64,000 nt of DNA, taken from the NCBI GenBank assembly GCA_021154885.1, contig JAJKHS010000118.1:1-64000 (forward strand), read 5' to 3'. A model generated the notes under the pieces. That model had not been told where the DNA came from. It made no database searches and saw only the letters and a program-made list of their open reading frames with translations. The stretch is from Thermoanaerobaculum sp. (GTDB lineage: Bacteria > Acidobacteriota > Thermoanaerobaculia > Multivoradales > UBA5704). A program made the translations under genes and the position numbers. This document shows positions 28,590-36,502 of this stretch, piece after piece (within the stretch, counting starts at the first letter, position 1; the number at the start of each line of letters is the position of its first letter).

Positions 28590-29654
28590 ATGGCGAAACT
28601 GGGCAAGGACTGGGGTCCCCTCCACCCTCCCGTGGCAGCGGCGGAGGCGACCGACAAGCTGGCGAAGACCGACCTCTCTCGGGAGCGCCAGCTCGAGCTC
28701 TACTCCTATATGAAGCTGAACCGCATGGTGGAGGAGCGCCTCGGCAACCTCTACCGGCAGGGCAAGGTGGTGGGCGGGCTCTACTCCAGCCGCGGCCAGG
28801 AGGCCACCTCGGTGGGGAGTGCCTACGCCCTGGCGCCGCAGGACGTGATGGGTCCGCTCATCCGTAACCTGGGCGCCATGCTGGTGCGGGGCGTCAAGCC
28901 GCGGGAGGTCATGATGCAGTACATGGCCAAGAGCGACAGCCCCACCGGCGGCAAGGACGGCAACACCCACTTCGGCGACCTGAAGCGCGGCCTCGTGGCG
29001 CCCATCTCCATGCTCGGGGCCCTCATCCCGGTAATGGCCGGCGTGGCGCTCGCCGGCCGCATGCAGGGCCGGGACCTCGTGGCCCTCACCTACATCGGCG
29101 ACGGCGGCACCTCGACGGGCGACTTCCACGAGGGGCTGAACCTCGCCGCGGTGCTCCACGTCCCCTTCGTCCTCATCGCCGAGAACAACGGCTGGGCCTA
29201 CTCGACGCCCACCTCGCGGCAGATGCGGATCAAGAACATCGCCATCCGCGCGGCGGCCTACGGCATCCCCGGCGAGATCGTGGACGGCAACGACGTGCTG
29301 GCCGTCTACGAGACCACGAAGCGGGCGGTCGAGCGGGCGCGCTCCGGGGGCGGCCCCACCCTGATCGAGGCCAAGACCTTCCGCATGAAGGGGCACGCCG
29401 AGCACGACGACGCGGGCTACGTGCCCAAGGAGCAGTTCGAGGAGTGGCGGACGAAGGACCCGATCGACCGTTTCGAGCGCCATCTGCTGGGCAAGGGCTT
29501 GGCTTCAGAGGAGGAGCTGCGGGCGATCGTGGCGAAGATCGACGCTCAGCTCAACGAGGAGGTGGACTTCGCCCTGGCCTCGCCCATGCCACCGCCCGAG
29601 CGGGCGCTCGAAGGGGTGTACGAGCCGTCAGAGCCATGGGAGGTCTCTTCCTGA
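28590..29654 (+). CDS. pdhA: 2-oxoacid dehydrogenase E1 alpha (pyruvate dehydrogenase type)
   Basis: A 354-residue TPP-binding subunit. The TPP motif runs from GDGGTSTGDF (170 on) to AENN (197-200), and the mobile-loop region KTFRMKGHAEHDD is near 260. It decarboxylates a 2-oxoacid with E1 beta and passes the acyl group to lipoyl-E2. Whether the substrate is pyruvate, a branched-chain oxoacid or acetoin is not certain from sequence. It follows lpdA by 23 bases and overlaps the E1 beta start by one base. Confidence 0.88.
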   Translation: MAKLGKDWGPLHPPVAAAEATDKLAKTDLSRERQLELYSYMKLNRMVEERLGNLYRQGKVVGGLYSSRGQEATSVGSAYALAPQDVMGPLIRNLGAMLVRGVKPREVMMQYMAKSDSPTGGKDGNTHFGDLKRGLVAPISMLGALIPVMAGVALAGRMQGRDLVALTYIGDGGTSTGDFHEGLNLAAVLHVPFVLIAENNGWAYSTPTSRQMRIKNIAIRAAAYGIPGEIVDGNDVLAVYETTKRAVERARSGGGPTLIEAKTFRMKGHAEHDDAGYVPKEQFEEWRTKDPIDRFERHLLGKGLASEEELRAIVAKIDAQLNEEVDFALASPMPPPERALEGVYEPSEPWEVSS

Positions 29655-30637
29655 TGGCCACCTTCACCTACCTCGAAGCCGTCCGCCAGGCGCTGTGGGA
29701 CGAGATGGAGAACGACGAGCGGGTGTTCATGCTCGGCCAGGACATCGGCACCTACGGCGGCGCCTTCCGCGTCACCGCCGGATTCCTCGACCGGTTTGGA
29801 CCGGGGCGGATCGTCGACACGCCGATCAGCGAATCCGCCATGGTGGGGTGTGCCATTGGCGCCGCCATGATGGGGATGCGGCCGGTGGTGGAGATGCAGT
29901 TCATCGACTTCATCTCGTGCGCCTTCAACCAGATCGTGAATTTCGCGGCGCCCAACCACTACCGCTGGGGGCAGCAGGTGCCGCTGGTGGTGCGCGGGCC
30001 GGCGGGGGGGAACGTCCACGGCTCGGTCTACCACAGCCAGAATCCGGAGTCGTACTTCCACCACACTCCAGGATTGAAGATCGTGGCGCCGGGCACGGTG
30101 GCCGACGCCTACGGCCTGCTCAAGGCGGCCATCCGCGATCCCAACCCGGTGCTCTACTTCGAGCACAAATACCTCTACCGGCGGCTCAAGGACGAGCTGC
30201 CCGCCACCGGGACGAGCGAAGGGCTGGTGCCGCTCGGCAAGGCGCGGCTGGCGCGGGCGGGCCGCGACCTGTCGGTCATCACCTGGGGTGCTATGCTGCA
30301 CGTGGCGCTGGAGGCCGCCGGGCGCCTGGAGGCGGAGGGGATCGACCTCGAAGTCCTCGATCTCCGGACCTTGAAGCCCCTCGATCAGGAGGCGATCCTC
30401 GCCACCGTCCGCAAGACCAGCCGGGTGATCGTCCTCAGCGAGGAGCAGGTCACCGGCTCTGTGGCAGGGGAGGTCGCGGCGCGGATCTCGCAAGACGCTT
30501 TCGCATGGCTGGACGGGCCGGTCCATCGGCTCTGCTGTCCGGACACCCCGGTCCCCTACAGCCCGACGCTCGAAGAAGCCTATCTGCCGAACGTGGACAA
30601 GCTGGTCGCCAAGGTGCGCGAGCTGTCCGCCTACTGA
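29654..30637 (+). CDS. pdhB: 2-oxoacid dehydrogenase E1 beta
   Basis: A 327-residue transketolase-like beta subunit: VFMLGQDIGTYGGAF, TPISESAMVG and the C-terminal transketolase_C region (SRVIVLSEEQVTGSVAGEV). It pairs with E1 alpha as an alpha2beta2 heterotetramer. ATG 29654 overlaps the E1 alpha stop (TGATG), with GGGAGG ten bases upstream. Confidence 0.9.
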   Translation: MATFTYLEAVRQALWDEMENDERVFMLGQDIGTYGGAFRVTAGFLDRFGPGRIVDTPISESAMVGCAIGAAMMGMRPVVEMQFIDFISCAFNQIVNFAAPNHYRWGQQVPLVVRGPAGGNVHGSVYHSQNPESYFHHTPGLKIVAPGTVADAYGLLKAAIRDPNPVLYFEHKYLYRRLKDELPATGTSEGLVPLGKARLARAGRDLSVITWGAMLHVALEAAGRLEAEGIDLEVLDLRTLKPLDQEAILATVRKTSRVIVLSEEQVTGSVAGEVAARISQDAFAWLDGPVHRLCCPDTPVPYSPTLEEAYLPNVDKLVAKVRELSAY

Positions 30638-30674
30638 CCGGAACCGGAGACGGAAGAGAGATACGGGAGAGCTT

Positions 30675-32138
30675 ATGGCAACGGAAGTCGTGATGCCCCA
30701 GATGGGGGAGTCGATCGCCGAAGGCACCATCACCCGCTGGCTGGTGAAGGTGGGGGACAAAGTGGAGCGCGATCAGCCGCTGTTCGAGATCTCGACCGAC
30801 AAGGTCGACGCCGAGATTCCCAGCCCCGCCTCGGGCACGCTGCTGGAGATCCGCAACAAGGAAGGGGAGACCGTCCCCGTCAACCAGGTGGTGGCGACGA
30901 TCGGCGAGGCCGGCGCGCAGCCCGCGGCGGCCCCGGCTCCGGCGGCTCCGGCGGCACCCCCGGCAGAAGCCGCACCGGCCGTTCCGGCGGCGACGCCCGG
31001 AGCAGAGCCGGCGCCGACGACCACGGAGGCGAAGCGCGAGGAGACGGCCCGCGAGGCACCGCCTCCGGCCGCGGCTCCGGCGCCGCAGGTGGCTTCGCCC
31101 GAGCCGGAGCCGGCTCCCAAAGACGAAGAGGACCGGCTGCGCAAGTTCTCCAGCCCGCTGGTGCGCAACATCGCGGCCAAGGAGGGTGTCAACCTCGAGG
31201 AGGTTCCCGGCACCGGCGCCCAAGGCCGTGTGACCAAGGATGACATCCTCGGCTACCTGGAGCAGCGCAAGGCGGCTCCGGCGGCAGCTCCTGCTCCTGC
31301 GCCCACGCCGGCTCCTGCGCCGGCGCCCCCCACTCCGGCTCCTGCCGCGGCAGCCCCGGCTCCTGCCGCCGCGCGCCCGACCGGCGGCTTCTCGGTGCCG
31401 GCCTACGGGGCGGGGGAGAACGTCGAGATCGAGCCGATGACGAAGATCCGGCAGATCACGGCGGCCCACATGGTCTACTCGAAGGCCACCTCGGCCCACG
31501 TGACGACCGTGTTCCACATCGACTTCTCGAAGGTCGCCCGCGCCCGCGCCCGCTCCAAGGACGGCTTCGCCCGCAAGGAGGGCACCAAGCTCAGCTTCAT
31601 GCCCTTCATCTTCAAGGCGGTGGCCACGGCCCTCAAGGCGCACAAGTCGCTCAACGCCGCCATCGACGGCACCAACATCGTCTACAAGAAAGACATCAAC
31701 CTCGGCATGGCGGTCGACATGGCGGGCCGCGGGCTGATCGTACCGGTGCTCCGGAACGCCGATCAGCTCAGCCTCGTGGGCCTCGCGAAGACGGCCAACG
31801 ACCTCGCCGACCGGGCGCGGAGCAAGAAGCTCAAGCCCGAGGAGACTCAAGGGGGCACCTTCACCATCACCAACCCGGGCGTCTTCGGCAGCCTTTTCGG
31901 CACTCCGATCATCAACCAGCCGCAGGTGGCCATCCTGGGCGTCGGCACCATCGAGAAGCGGCCGATCGTCGTCGAGGACGAGGACGGCAACGACTCGATC
32001 GTCATCAAGACCATGTCCTATCTCGCCATCACCTACGACCACCGGCTGGTGGACGGCGCCGACGCCGACCGTTTCATGATCGACGTCAAGAAGGTGATCG
32101 AGCAGGATACCTGGACCGAGCTCGAAGCGTACGTGTAG
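30675..32138 (+). CDS. pdhC: 2-oxoacid dehydrogenase E2, dihydrolipoamide acyltransferase
   Basis: A 487-residue E2 core subunit. An N-terminal lipoyl domain has the modified Lys43 in EISTDKVDAEIPS. A long Ala/Pro linker follows, then the peripheral subunit-binding domain (about 158-193), a second Ala/Pro linker, and the catalytic domain with YDHRLVDG, His456 and Asp460. One lipoyl domain only. It receives the acyl group from E1 and makes acyl-CoA. Lipoylation would be done by LipB and LipA, both encoded within 13 kb downstream. Confidence 0.93.
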   Translation: MATEVVMPQMGESIAEGTITRWLVKVGDKVERDQPLFEISTDKVDAEIPSPASGTLLEIRNKEGETVPVNQVVATIGEAGAQPAAAPAPAAPAAPPAEAAPAVPAATPGAEPAPTTTEAKREETAREAPPPAAAPAPQVASPEPEPAPKDEEDRLRKFSSPLVRNIAAKEGVNLEEVPGTGAQGRVTKDDILGYLEQRKAAPAAAPAPAPTPAPAPAPPTPAPAAAAPAPAAARPTGGFSVPAYGAGENVEIEPMTKIRQITAAHMVYSKATSAHVTTVFHIDFSKVARARARSKDGFARKEGTKLSFMPFIFKAVATALKAHKSLNAAIDGTNIVYKKDINLGMAVDMAGRGLIVPVLRNADQLSLVGLAKTANDLADRARSKKLKPEETQGGTFTITNPGVFGSLFGTPIINQPQVAILGVGTIEKRPIVVEDEDGNDSIVIKTMSYLAITYDHRLVDGADADRFMIDVKKVIEQDTWTELEAYV

Positions 32139-32180
32139 GTCCGGGAGGCGTCCACACTTCAAGAAGAAGGAGGAAAGACG

Positions 32181-32516
32181 ATGAAGCGGACCCCGAAACG
32201 AATCCTGACCCTCGCGATCCTGGTCCTCGGCGGGCTCGCCCTGCAGGCTGGAGCCGCCTTGGCGTGCACCGATGCCTGCGTGCGAGTCGACGACCCCAAC
32301 CACCCCTTCTGCCGGCAGTGCCAGGATACCGGCACCTACACCGGAGCCACCTGCCAGAACATCGGCAACTGCGGCTGCGCCTACACCCACAACACCTGCG
32401 GCCTCTCGGCGTCCGGCATCAAGGCGGACGTCCAGCAGGCGGACCTCGCTTTCCTTCAGCAGGCGGGCGACGGCGCGGTCTGCCCGGCGGCTGCGAGCGG
32501 CGGCGTCGCGCGGTAG
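32181..32516 (+). CDS. Secreted Cys-rich small protein
   Basis: A 111-residue protein with a signal peptide (MKRTPKRILTLAILVLGGLA, cleaved near AALA) and nine Cys in the mature part in closely spaced pairs (ACTDAC, FCRQCQ, NCGC). A strong GGAGGAAAG ribosome site precedes it, and a hairpin terminator follows. Not a family I can name. It resembles the frameshifted peptide at 24005-24201 in size, signal peptide and Cys density. It is probably disulfide-bonded in the periplasm or outside. Confidence 0.75.
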   Translation: MKRTPKRILTLAILVLGGLALQAGAALACTDACVRVDDPNHPFCRQCQDTGTYTGATCQNIGNCGCAYTHNTCGLSASGIKADVQQADLAFLQQAGDGAVCPAAASGGVAR

Positions 32517-32538
32517 GCGTTTGCGATCGGTTATGCGA

Positions 32539-32567
32539 CGAGCCCCGGCAGGGATCGCCGGGGCTCG
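32539..32567 (+). terminator. Hairpin terminator after Cys-rich peptide gene
   Basis: Perfect 11-bp stem CGAGCCCCGGC/GCCGGGGCTCG with a 7-base loop, then GTTG. The stem core is the same as in the 23967-23992 terminator, which also ends a Cys-rich peptide gene. Confidence 0.75.
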
Positions 32568-32641
32568 TTGCGTCTCGACAGTACCAATTCTGTTGACCGA
32601 TGCCAGGGAGTCGGAGTAAACTCTCGATGAGGATAACCGAG

Positions 32642-33202
32642 ATGGCGCTGCTGAAGGACTACAAAGACCTCTGGATGACGGGCGAGGAGCTCTTCCGCCG
32701 CCCCGATCTCAATCCCTGCGAGTTGGTGAACGGAAGGGTCGTGCCGACGATGCCGACGGGCGGTAAACATGGGGAGATAGAGCTCGAGCTGGGGGCGAGG
32801 CTGCGTTCCTATGGCAAGGAATTGAAGCGCGGTCGGGCTTTGGGCGGCGAGGTCGGGATCTACATTCGCCGTGATCCGGACACGGTGCGCGCGGCCGACC
32901 TTCTGTATATCTCCGAAGAACGCTTTGCCCGGCTCCGTTCGCCTGGCTATCTCGAGATTGCACCTGAGCTCGTGGTTGAGATCCTCTCCCCCGATGATCG
33001 TTGGAGCGAGGTGATGGAGAAGGTCTCCGACTACTTCGAGGCTGGGGTGGTGCGAGTCTGGGTCCTGGATCCCAAACCGCGTCGGGTCTTCGTATACCGC
33101 TCGCCAGCGGAGTTCGTGCAACTCGAGGCGGCGCAGATTCTGACCGATGAGGAGATTCTGCCGGGCTTCAGCGTTCTGGTCGCGGAGCTGTTTCCGAAAT
33201 AG
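32642..33202 (+). CDS. Uma2-family PD-(D/E)XK nuclease-like protein, copy 1
   Basis: A 186-residue Uma2 (DUF820) protein. The restriction-endonuclease-like core shows ADLLYIS, PELVVEILSPDDR, and the Lys in VMEKVSDYF, ending in VRVWVLDP. Members are abundant in cyanobacteria and other environmental bacteria; their function is poorly known and they may be transposon-associated nucleases. It is followed after 15 bases by a paralogue whose first 40 and last 80 residues are nearly identical. The ATG matches the paralogue's; an earlier ATG at 32627 is less likely. Confidence 0.85.
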   Translation: MALLKDYKDLWMTGEELFRRPDLNPCELVNGRVVPTMPTGGKHGEIELELGARLRSYGKELKRGRALGGEVGIYIRRDPDTVRAADLLYISEERFARLRSPGYLEIAPELVVEILSPDDRWSEVMEKVSDYFEAGVVRVWVLDPKPRRVFVYRSPAEFVQLEAAQILTDEEILPGFSVLVAELFPK

Positions 33203-33217
33203 GCGGGGGAACCTGAG

Positions 33218-33787
33218 ATGGCGCTGCTGAAGGACTACAAAGACCTTTGGATGACGGGCGAGGAGCTCTTCCGCCGCCCCGATCTCAATCCCTGCGAGCT
33301 GGTGAACGGAAGGGTCGTGCCGACGATGCCGACGGGTCCTGGTCACGGTGCCATCGAAGCCAAGCTCACTACACGCCTCACGATCTGGGTGGAGGCGACT
33401 GGAAAGGGGGAGGTGGAGGTAGGAGAGGTCGGCATTTTCATTCGGCGCGATCCGGATACGGTGCGCGCTGCTGACATCCTCTTCATCTCCCATGAGCGCC
33501 TGGCCCGGCGTGCGTCCAGCGGTTATCTCGACATCGCTCCTGAGCTCGTGGTCGAGATTCTCTCTCCCGACGATCGTTGGAGCGAGGTGATGGAGAAAGT
33601 CTCCGACTACTTCGAGGCTGGGGTGGTGCGAGTCTGGGTCCTGGATCCCAAATCGCGTCGGGTCTTCGTGTACCGCTCGCCGGCGGAGGCCGTGCAGCTC
33701 GATGCAGGGCAGGTTCTGACTGATGAGGAGATTCTGCCGGGCTTCAGTGTTCTGGTCGCGGAGCTTTTCCCAAATAGTGCTCGGTAG
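33218..33787 (+). CDS. Uma2-family PD-(D/E)XK nuclease-like protein, copy 2
   Basis: A 189-residue tandem paralogue of the preceding gene. The first 120 or so bases differ from copy 1 at only about two positions, and the last third is also nearly identical, but the middle (residues 41-65) is unrelated in detail. The catalytic residues are kept. This pattern suggests duplication with gene conversion at the ends, or replacement of the middle. Confidence 0.85.
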   Translation: MALLKDYKDLWMTGEELFRRPDLNPCELVNGRVVPTMPTGPGHGAIEAKLTTRLTIWVEATGKGEVEVGEVGIFIRRDPDTVRAADILFISHERLARRASSGYLDIAPELVVEILSPDDRWSEVMEKVSDYFEAGVVRVWVLDPKSRRVFVYRSPAEAVQLDAGQVLTDEEILPGFSVLVAELFPNSAR

Positions 33788-33799
33788 GAATTAACCCTC

Positions 33800-33830
33800 T
33801 TGACAGCGATACAGGTTACCTGGATAGTAT
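33800..33830 (+). promoter_or_regulatory. vapBC promoter with palindromic operator
   Basis: TTGACA at 33800-33805 and a TAGTAT-like -10 at 33825-33830. Between them lies a perfect palindrome CAGGT-T-ACCTG (33812-33822). Position and symmetry fit autoregulation by the VapBC complex. The -10 ends only 4 bases before the ATG, so the mRNA may be leaderless. Confidence 0.55.
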
Positions 33831-33834
33831 CTCT

Positions 33835-34095
33835 ATGGAGACTACCTTGACGCTCGATCCCGACGTGGCCCAGCGAGTCGAGCAGGAAGCCCGGCAGCAG
33901 GGCAAGACTCCAAGCGCAGTGGTGAACGAGACTCTGAGGGCAGGTCTGGGCCTGCTCGGAGGGACTCGTGACGCCGAACCGTTTGGTGTCGAGCCTCATA
34001 GTTTCGGTTTCAGACCAGACATCGATCTCGACAGGATGAATCAGCTCGTCGATGAGCTGGAGGCTTCCGAGGTGCTGAGGAAATTCAGAAAGTGA
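33835..34095 (+). CDS. vapB: VapB-type antitoxin
   Basis: An 86-residue protein whose N-terminus (TTLTLDPDVAQRVEQEARQQ) has the ribbon-helix-helix pattern of CopG/VapB DNA-binding antitoxins. The acidic C-terminal tail (about 60-86) would wrap the toxin. Its TGA overlaps the GTG start of the PIN-domain toxin (GTGA). Confidence 0.82.
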   Translation: METTLTLDPDVAQRVEQEARQQGKTPSAVVNETLRAGLGLLGGTRDAEPFGVEPHSFGFRPDIDLDRMNQLVDELEASEVLRKFRK

Positions 34096-34532
34096 TCCTT
34101 CCCGACGTCAATCTTCTGCTTCACGCCTACAATCTAGATTCTCCTATCCACGCCGTGGCACGGTTGTGGTGGGAGGATTGTCTGACGAGTAATCGTCCTG
34201 TTCGCTTGCCGTGGGTCGTCGTTCTCGGGTTCTTGCGCCTTTCTACACATCGAACGATCGCCACTGACCCGTTGCCGATCGACGCAGCCTGCCGGGCGGT
34301 CGACTCCTGGCTGACGAGACCACAGGTTCTGTTGCTCCATCCCGGTCGGCGACACGCCGAGATTTTGTTCGATCTGTTACGTGGCGTCGGCACGGGAGGG
34401 AATCTCACGACAGATGCTCATCTCGCAGCCCTCGCGATTGAGTATGACGTAGAGTTGAACTCGACGGATTCAGACTTCGGCCGCTTCCCCGGTCTCCGCT
34501 GGAGCAATCCTCTGTCCTTCAAGCAGTCCTGA
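34092..34532 (+). CDS. vapC: VapC-type PIN-domain toxin
   Basis: A 146-residue PIN-domain RNase. Acidic residues fit the metal site: Asp in LPDVNLLLHAYN, Glu in the RRHAEILF region, and Asp residues in LTTDAHLAALA and NSTDSDFGRF. VapC toxins cleave tRNA or rRNA when released from antitoxin. The start is GTG 34092, coupled to vapB by a 4-base overlap. Confidence 0.85.
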   Translation: MILPDVNLLLHAYNLDSPIHAVARLWWEDCLTSNRPVRLPWVVVLGFLRLSTHRTIATDPLPIDAACRAVDSWLTRPQVLLLHPGRRHAEILFDLLRGVGTGGNLTTDAHLAALAIEYDVELNSTDSDFGRFPGLRWSNPLSFKQS

Positions 34533-34533
34533 C

Positions 34534-34665
34534 TCACCCCACGAGCTCCAGATACTCCTTGCCCTGCATGGCCGGCACTGCCGAAGGTTCACAAAGAGAT
34601 CTGGGTCATCTGGATTCTTGAGGATGTAAGGAGACAACGGAGGTGTCGACGATGAGCCAGCTCAC
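34534..34665 (-). pseudogene. Decayed VapC remnant ending in a copied glgA 3' end
   Basis: A GTG at 34665 overlaps the stop of the vapB remnant and opens SWLIVDTSVVS, the classic VapC N-terminus. An extra T at about 34628 breaks the frame; in the next frame it continues YILKNPDDPDLF. The rest of the PIN domain is missing. Bases 34534-34566 instead encode QGKEYLEL-VG and a stop, matching the real glgA end (QGKEYVELYGRMVG) at 21 of 24 bases plus the final GTGGGGTGA, with a 12-base deletion. It is a truncated toxin joined to a glgA fragment. Confidence 0.6.
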
Positions 34666-34890
34666 TCTTCATCCCAGGACGATGTCCGGCGCCAGCGTTC
34701 CAGAGCCTCCTCGAAGCCGTCGTTGATCTCGTCTTCGGGCCAAGCCTCCGAGCAGATCTTCGAGGCGTTCCACTGGGCGGACTCCTTGCTGCCGTGCGAG
34801 ATCTTCGAAGGAGGTGTGCTGCCAGAACTCGTTGGCTCGCAGCTCGATCTCGTCAAGTCGGGTAGTGTCTTTCGGGTTTGGCACAGGCAT
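34662..34890 (-). pseudogene. Frameshifted VapB-like antitoxin
   Basis: A GGAGGTG ribosome site precedes ATG 34890 and the frame MPVPNPKDTTRLDEIELRA, continuing to ERLEDLLG. One extra base near 34758 breaks it. The next frame continues AWPEDEINDGFEEALERWRR to a TGA at 34662-34664, a typical acidic VapB tail. The stop overlaps the start of the VapC remnant, as expected of a TA operon. Both halves of this TA module carry one-base lesions. Confidence 0.6.
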
Positions 34891-34934
34891 GGAGCACCTC
34901 CTATCGTCTTGAATCCATTGGGGTTCCCTTTGGA

Positions 34935-35030
34935 ACAAGGACATCAAGGACGACAAGGACCTCAAGGACATAAACATTAACGCAGGGCTTCCGTGTCCTT
35001 GTCGTCCCTGATGTCCTTGATGTCCCTGCT
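34935..35030. repeat. 9-bp-period inverted repeat, family B
   Basis: Units of AAGGACATC/AAGGACGAC type on the left and GTCCTTGTC/GTCCCTGAT type on the right, able to pair around a short loop. It lies directly after the glgA stop and before the decayed antitoxin gene. Confidence 0.7.
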
Positions 35031-35042
35031 TCGTCTTCTTCC

Positions 35043-36497
35043 TCACCCCACCATCCGCCCGTAGAGCTCCACGTACTCCTTCCCCTGCTTGTCCCAGGAG
35101 AAGTCCTGCGCCATGCCGTTGGCCATCAGCTTCTCCCAGGTGGAGCGGTGGAGATAGGTGTCGAGCGCGTAGTCCAGGGCCCAGCGCAGCCCCACGGGGA
35201 CGAAGTGGTCGAAGACGAAGCCGGTGCCTTGACCGGTCGCGGAGTCGAAGAGCTCGACCGTGTCGGCGAGGCCTCCCGTCTTGTGGACGATGGGCGGCGT
35301 GCCATATTTCAGGCTGTACATCTGATTCAATCCGCAGGGCTCGAATTTCGAAGGCATGAGGAAGAGGTCGGCTCCCGCTTCGATGCGGTGCGCCAGCTCG
35401 TTGTTGAACCCCTTGAAGAACCAGGCCTTGCCGGGGAATCGCTCCTGCAGTCCCTGGAAAAAGTCCTCGTAGACCTTCTCGCCGCTGCCCAGGGCTACCA
35501 GCCGCAGGTCCCGCCGGGCGAGGAGCTCCGGCAGCACCTCGAAGCAGAGGTCGAACCCTTTCTGCGGCGTGAGACGCGAGACGACGCCGATCAGCGGCGC
35601 GGCCGTGCGCTCGTCGAGGCCCGTCTCCCGCAGCAGGTTGCGCTTGCAGCTCCACTTGCCGGCGGGCTCACGGGCTGAGTAGTGATAGAAGAGGTGGGGG
35701 TCCGTCTCCGGGTCCCACTCGCCGTAGTCGACACCGTTGACGATCCCCACCAGCCGGTCGCCCCGGGCCCGCAGCAGGGGGTCCAGTCCGAAGCCGTCCT
35801 CCGGGGTCTGGATCTCCCGGGCGAAGGTGCGGCTGACGGCGGTGAGGAAGTCGGCGTGGAGGATGCCGGTCTTCAGGAAGTTGAAACGGCCCGTCGCGAG
35901 GTCGGCGGCGTCCAGCCAGTGGACGTGGCTTCCCAGGCCGAGGTCGCTCACCACGCTGGCGGGGACGTAGCCCTGGTACGCCAGGTTGTGGATCGTCAGC
36001 ACCGAGCGGGTGTGATCGAAGAGCCGGTCCCAGCCGTAGAGGGCTTTGAGGAGGATGGGGGCGAGAGCCGTGTGCCAGTCGTGGCAGTGGACCACGTCCG
36101 GCCCCCAGCCCATGCGCTGGCAGGACTCGAAGGCCGCCCGGGTGAGCACGGCGAAACGCAGCCAGTCGAGCCAGTCGCCGTGATAGAGCCCGTCGTGGGC
36201 GAAGAGCTCCGGGCAATCCACGAAATAGACCGGGACGTCGCTGCCGGGGAGCGGCGTGGTGAGCAGCGAGAAGGTGTAGTGCCGGGGGCCGATCGCCACC
36301 GGCACGTCGCGGACGAAGTCCACCGGCATGAATGGCTCGGCGCGTCGGGCGATCTGCGCATAGAAGGGGAGGAAGATCCGCACGTCGTGGCCATCGCGAG
36401 CCAGGAAGCCGGAGAGGCCGGAGACGACGTCGCCGAGGCCCCCGGTCTTGGCGAAGGGGGTGACCTCGGCCGCGAGTTGGCAGACCTGGTAGGGCAT
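35043..36497 (-). CDS. glgA: Glycogen synthase (ADP-glucose)
   Basis: A 484-residue GT5 glycosyltransferase, the family's normal length. The ADP-glucose-binding KTGGLGDV is at residues 17-24, the HCHDWHTAL segment near 125, and the C-terminal KFEPCGLNQMYSLKYGTPPIV motif near 385. It adds glucose from ADP-glucose to alpha-1,4-glucan. ATG 36497 lies 5 bases after the glgC stop. The longer reading frame that runs up into glgC is not used. A partial copy of its last codons occurs at 34534-34566. Confidence 0.94.
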   Translation of the reverse strand: MPYQVCQLAAEVTPFAKTGGLGDVVSGLSGFLARDGHDVRIFLPFYAQIARRAEPFMPVDFVRDVPVAIGPRHYTFSLLTTPLPGSDVPVYFVDCPELFAHDGLYHGDWLDWLRFAVLTRAAFESCQRMGWGPDVVHCHDWHTALAPILLKALYGWDRLFDHTRSVLTIHNLAYQGYVPASVVSDLGLGSHVHWLDAADLATGRFNFLKTGILHADFLTAVSRTFAREIQTPEDGFGLDPLLRARGDRLVGIVNGVDYGEWDPETDPHLFYHYSAREPAGKWSCKRNLLRETGLDERTAAPLIGVVSRLTPQKGFDLCFEVLPELLARRDLRLVALGSGEKVYEDFFQGLQERFPGKAWFFKGFNNELAHRIEAGADLFLMPSKFEPCGLNQMYSLKYGTPPIVHKTGGLADTVELFDSATGQGTGFVFDHFVPVGLRWALDYALDTYLHRSTWEKLMANGMAQDFSWDKQGKEYVELYGRMVG

Positions 36498-36502
36498 CGC
36501 GA

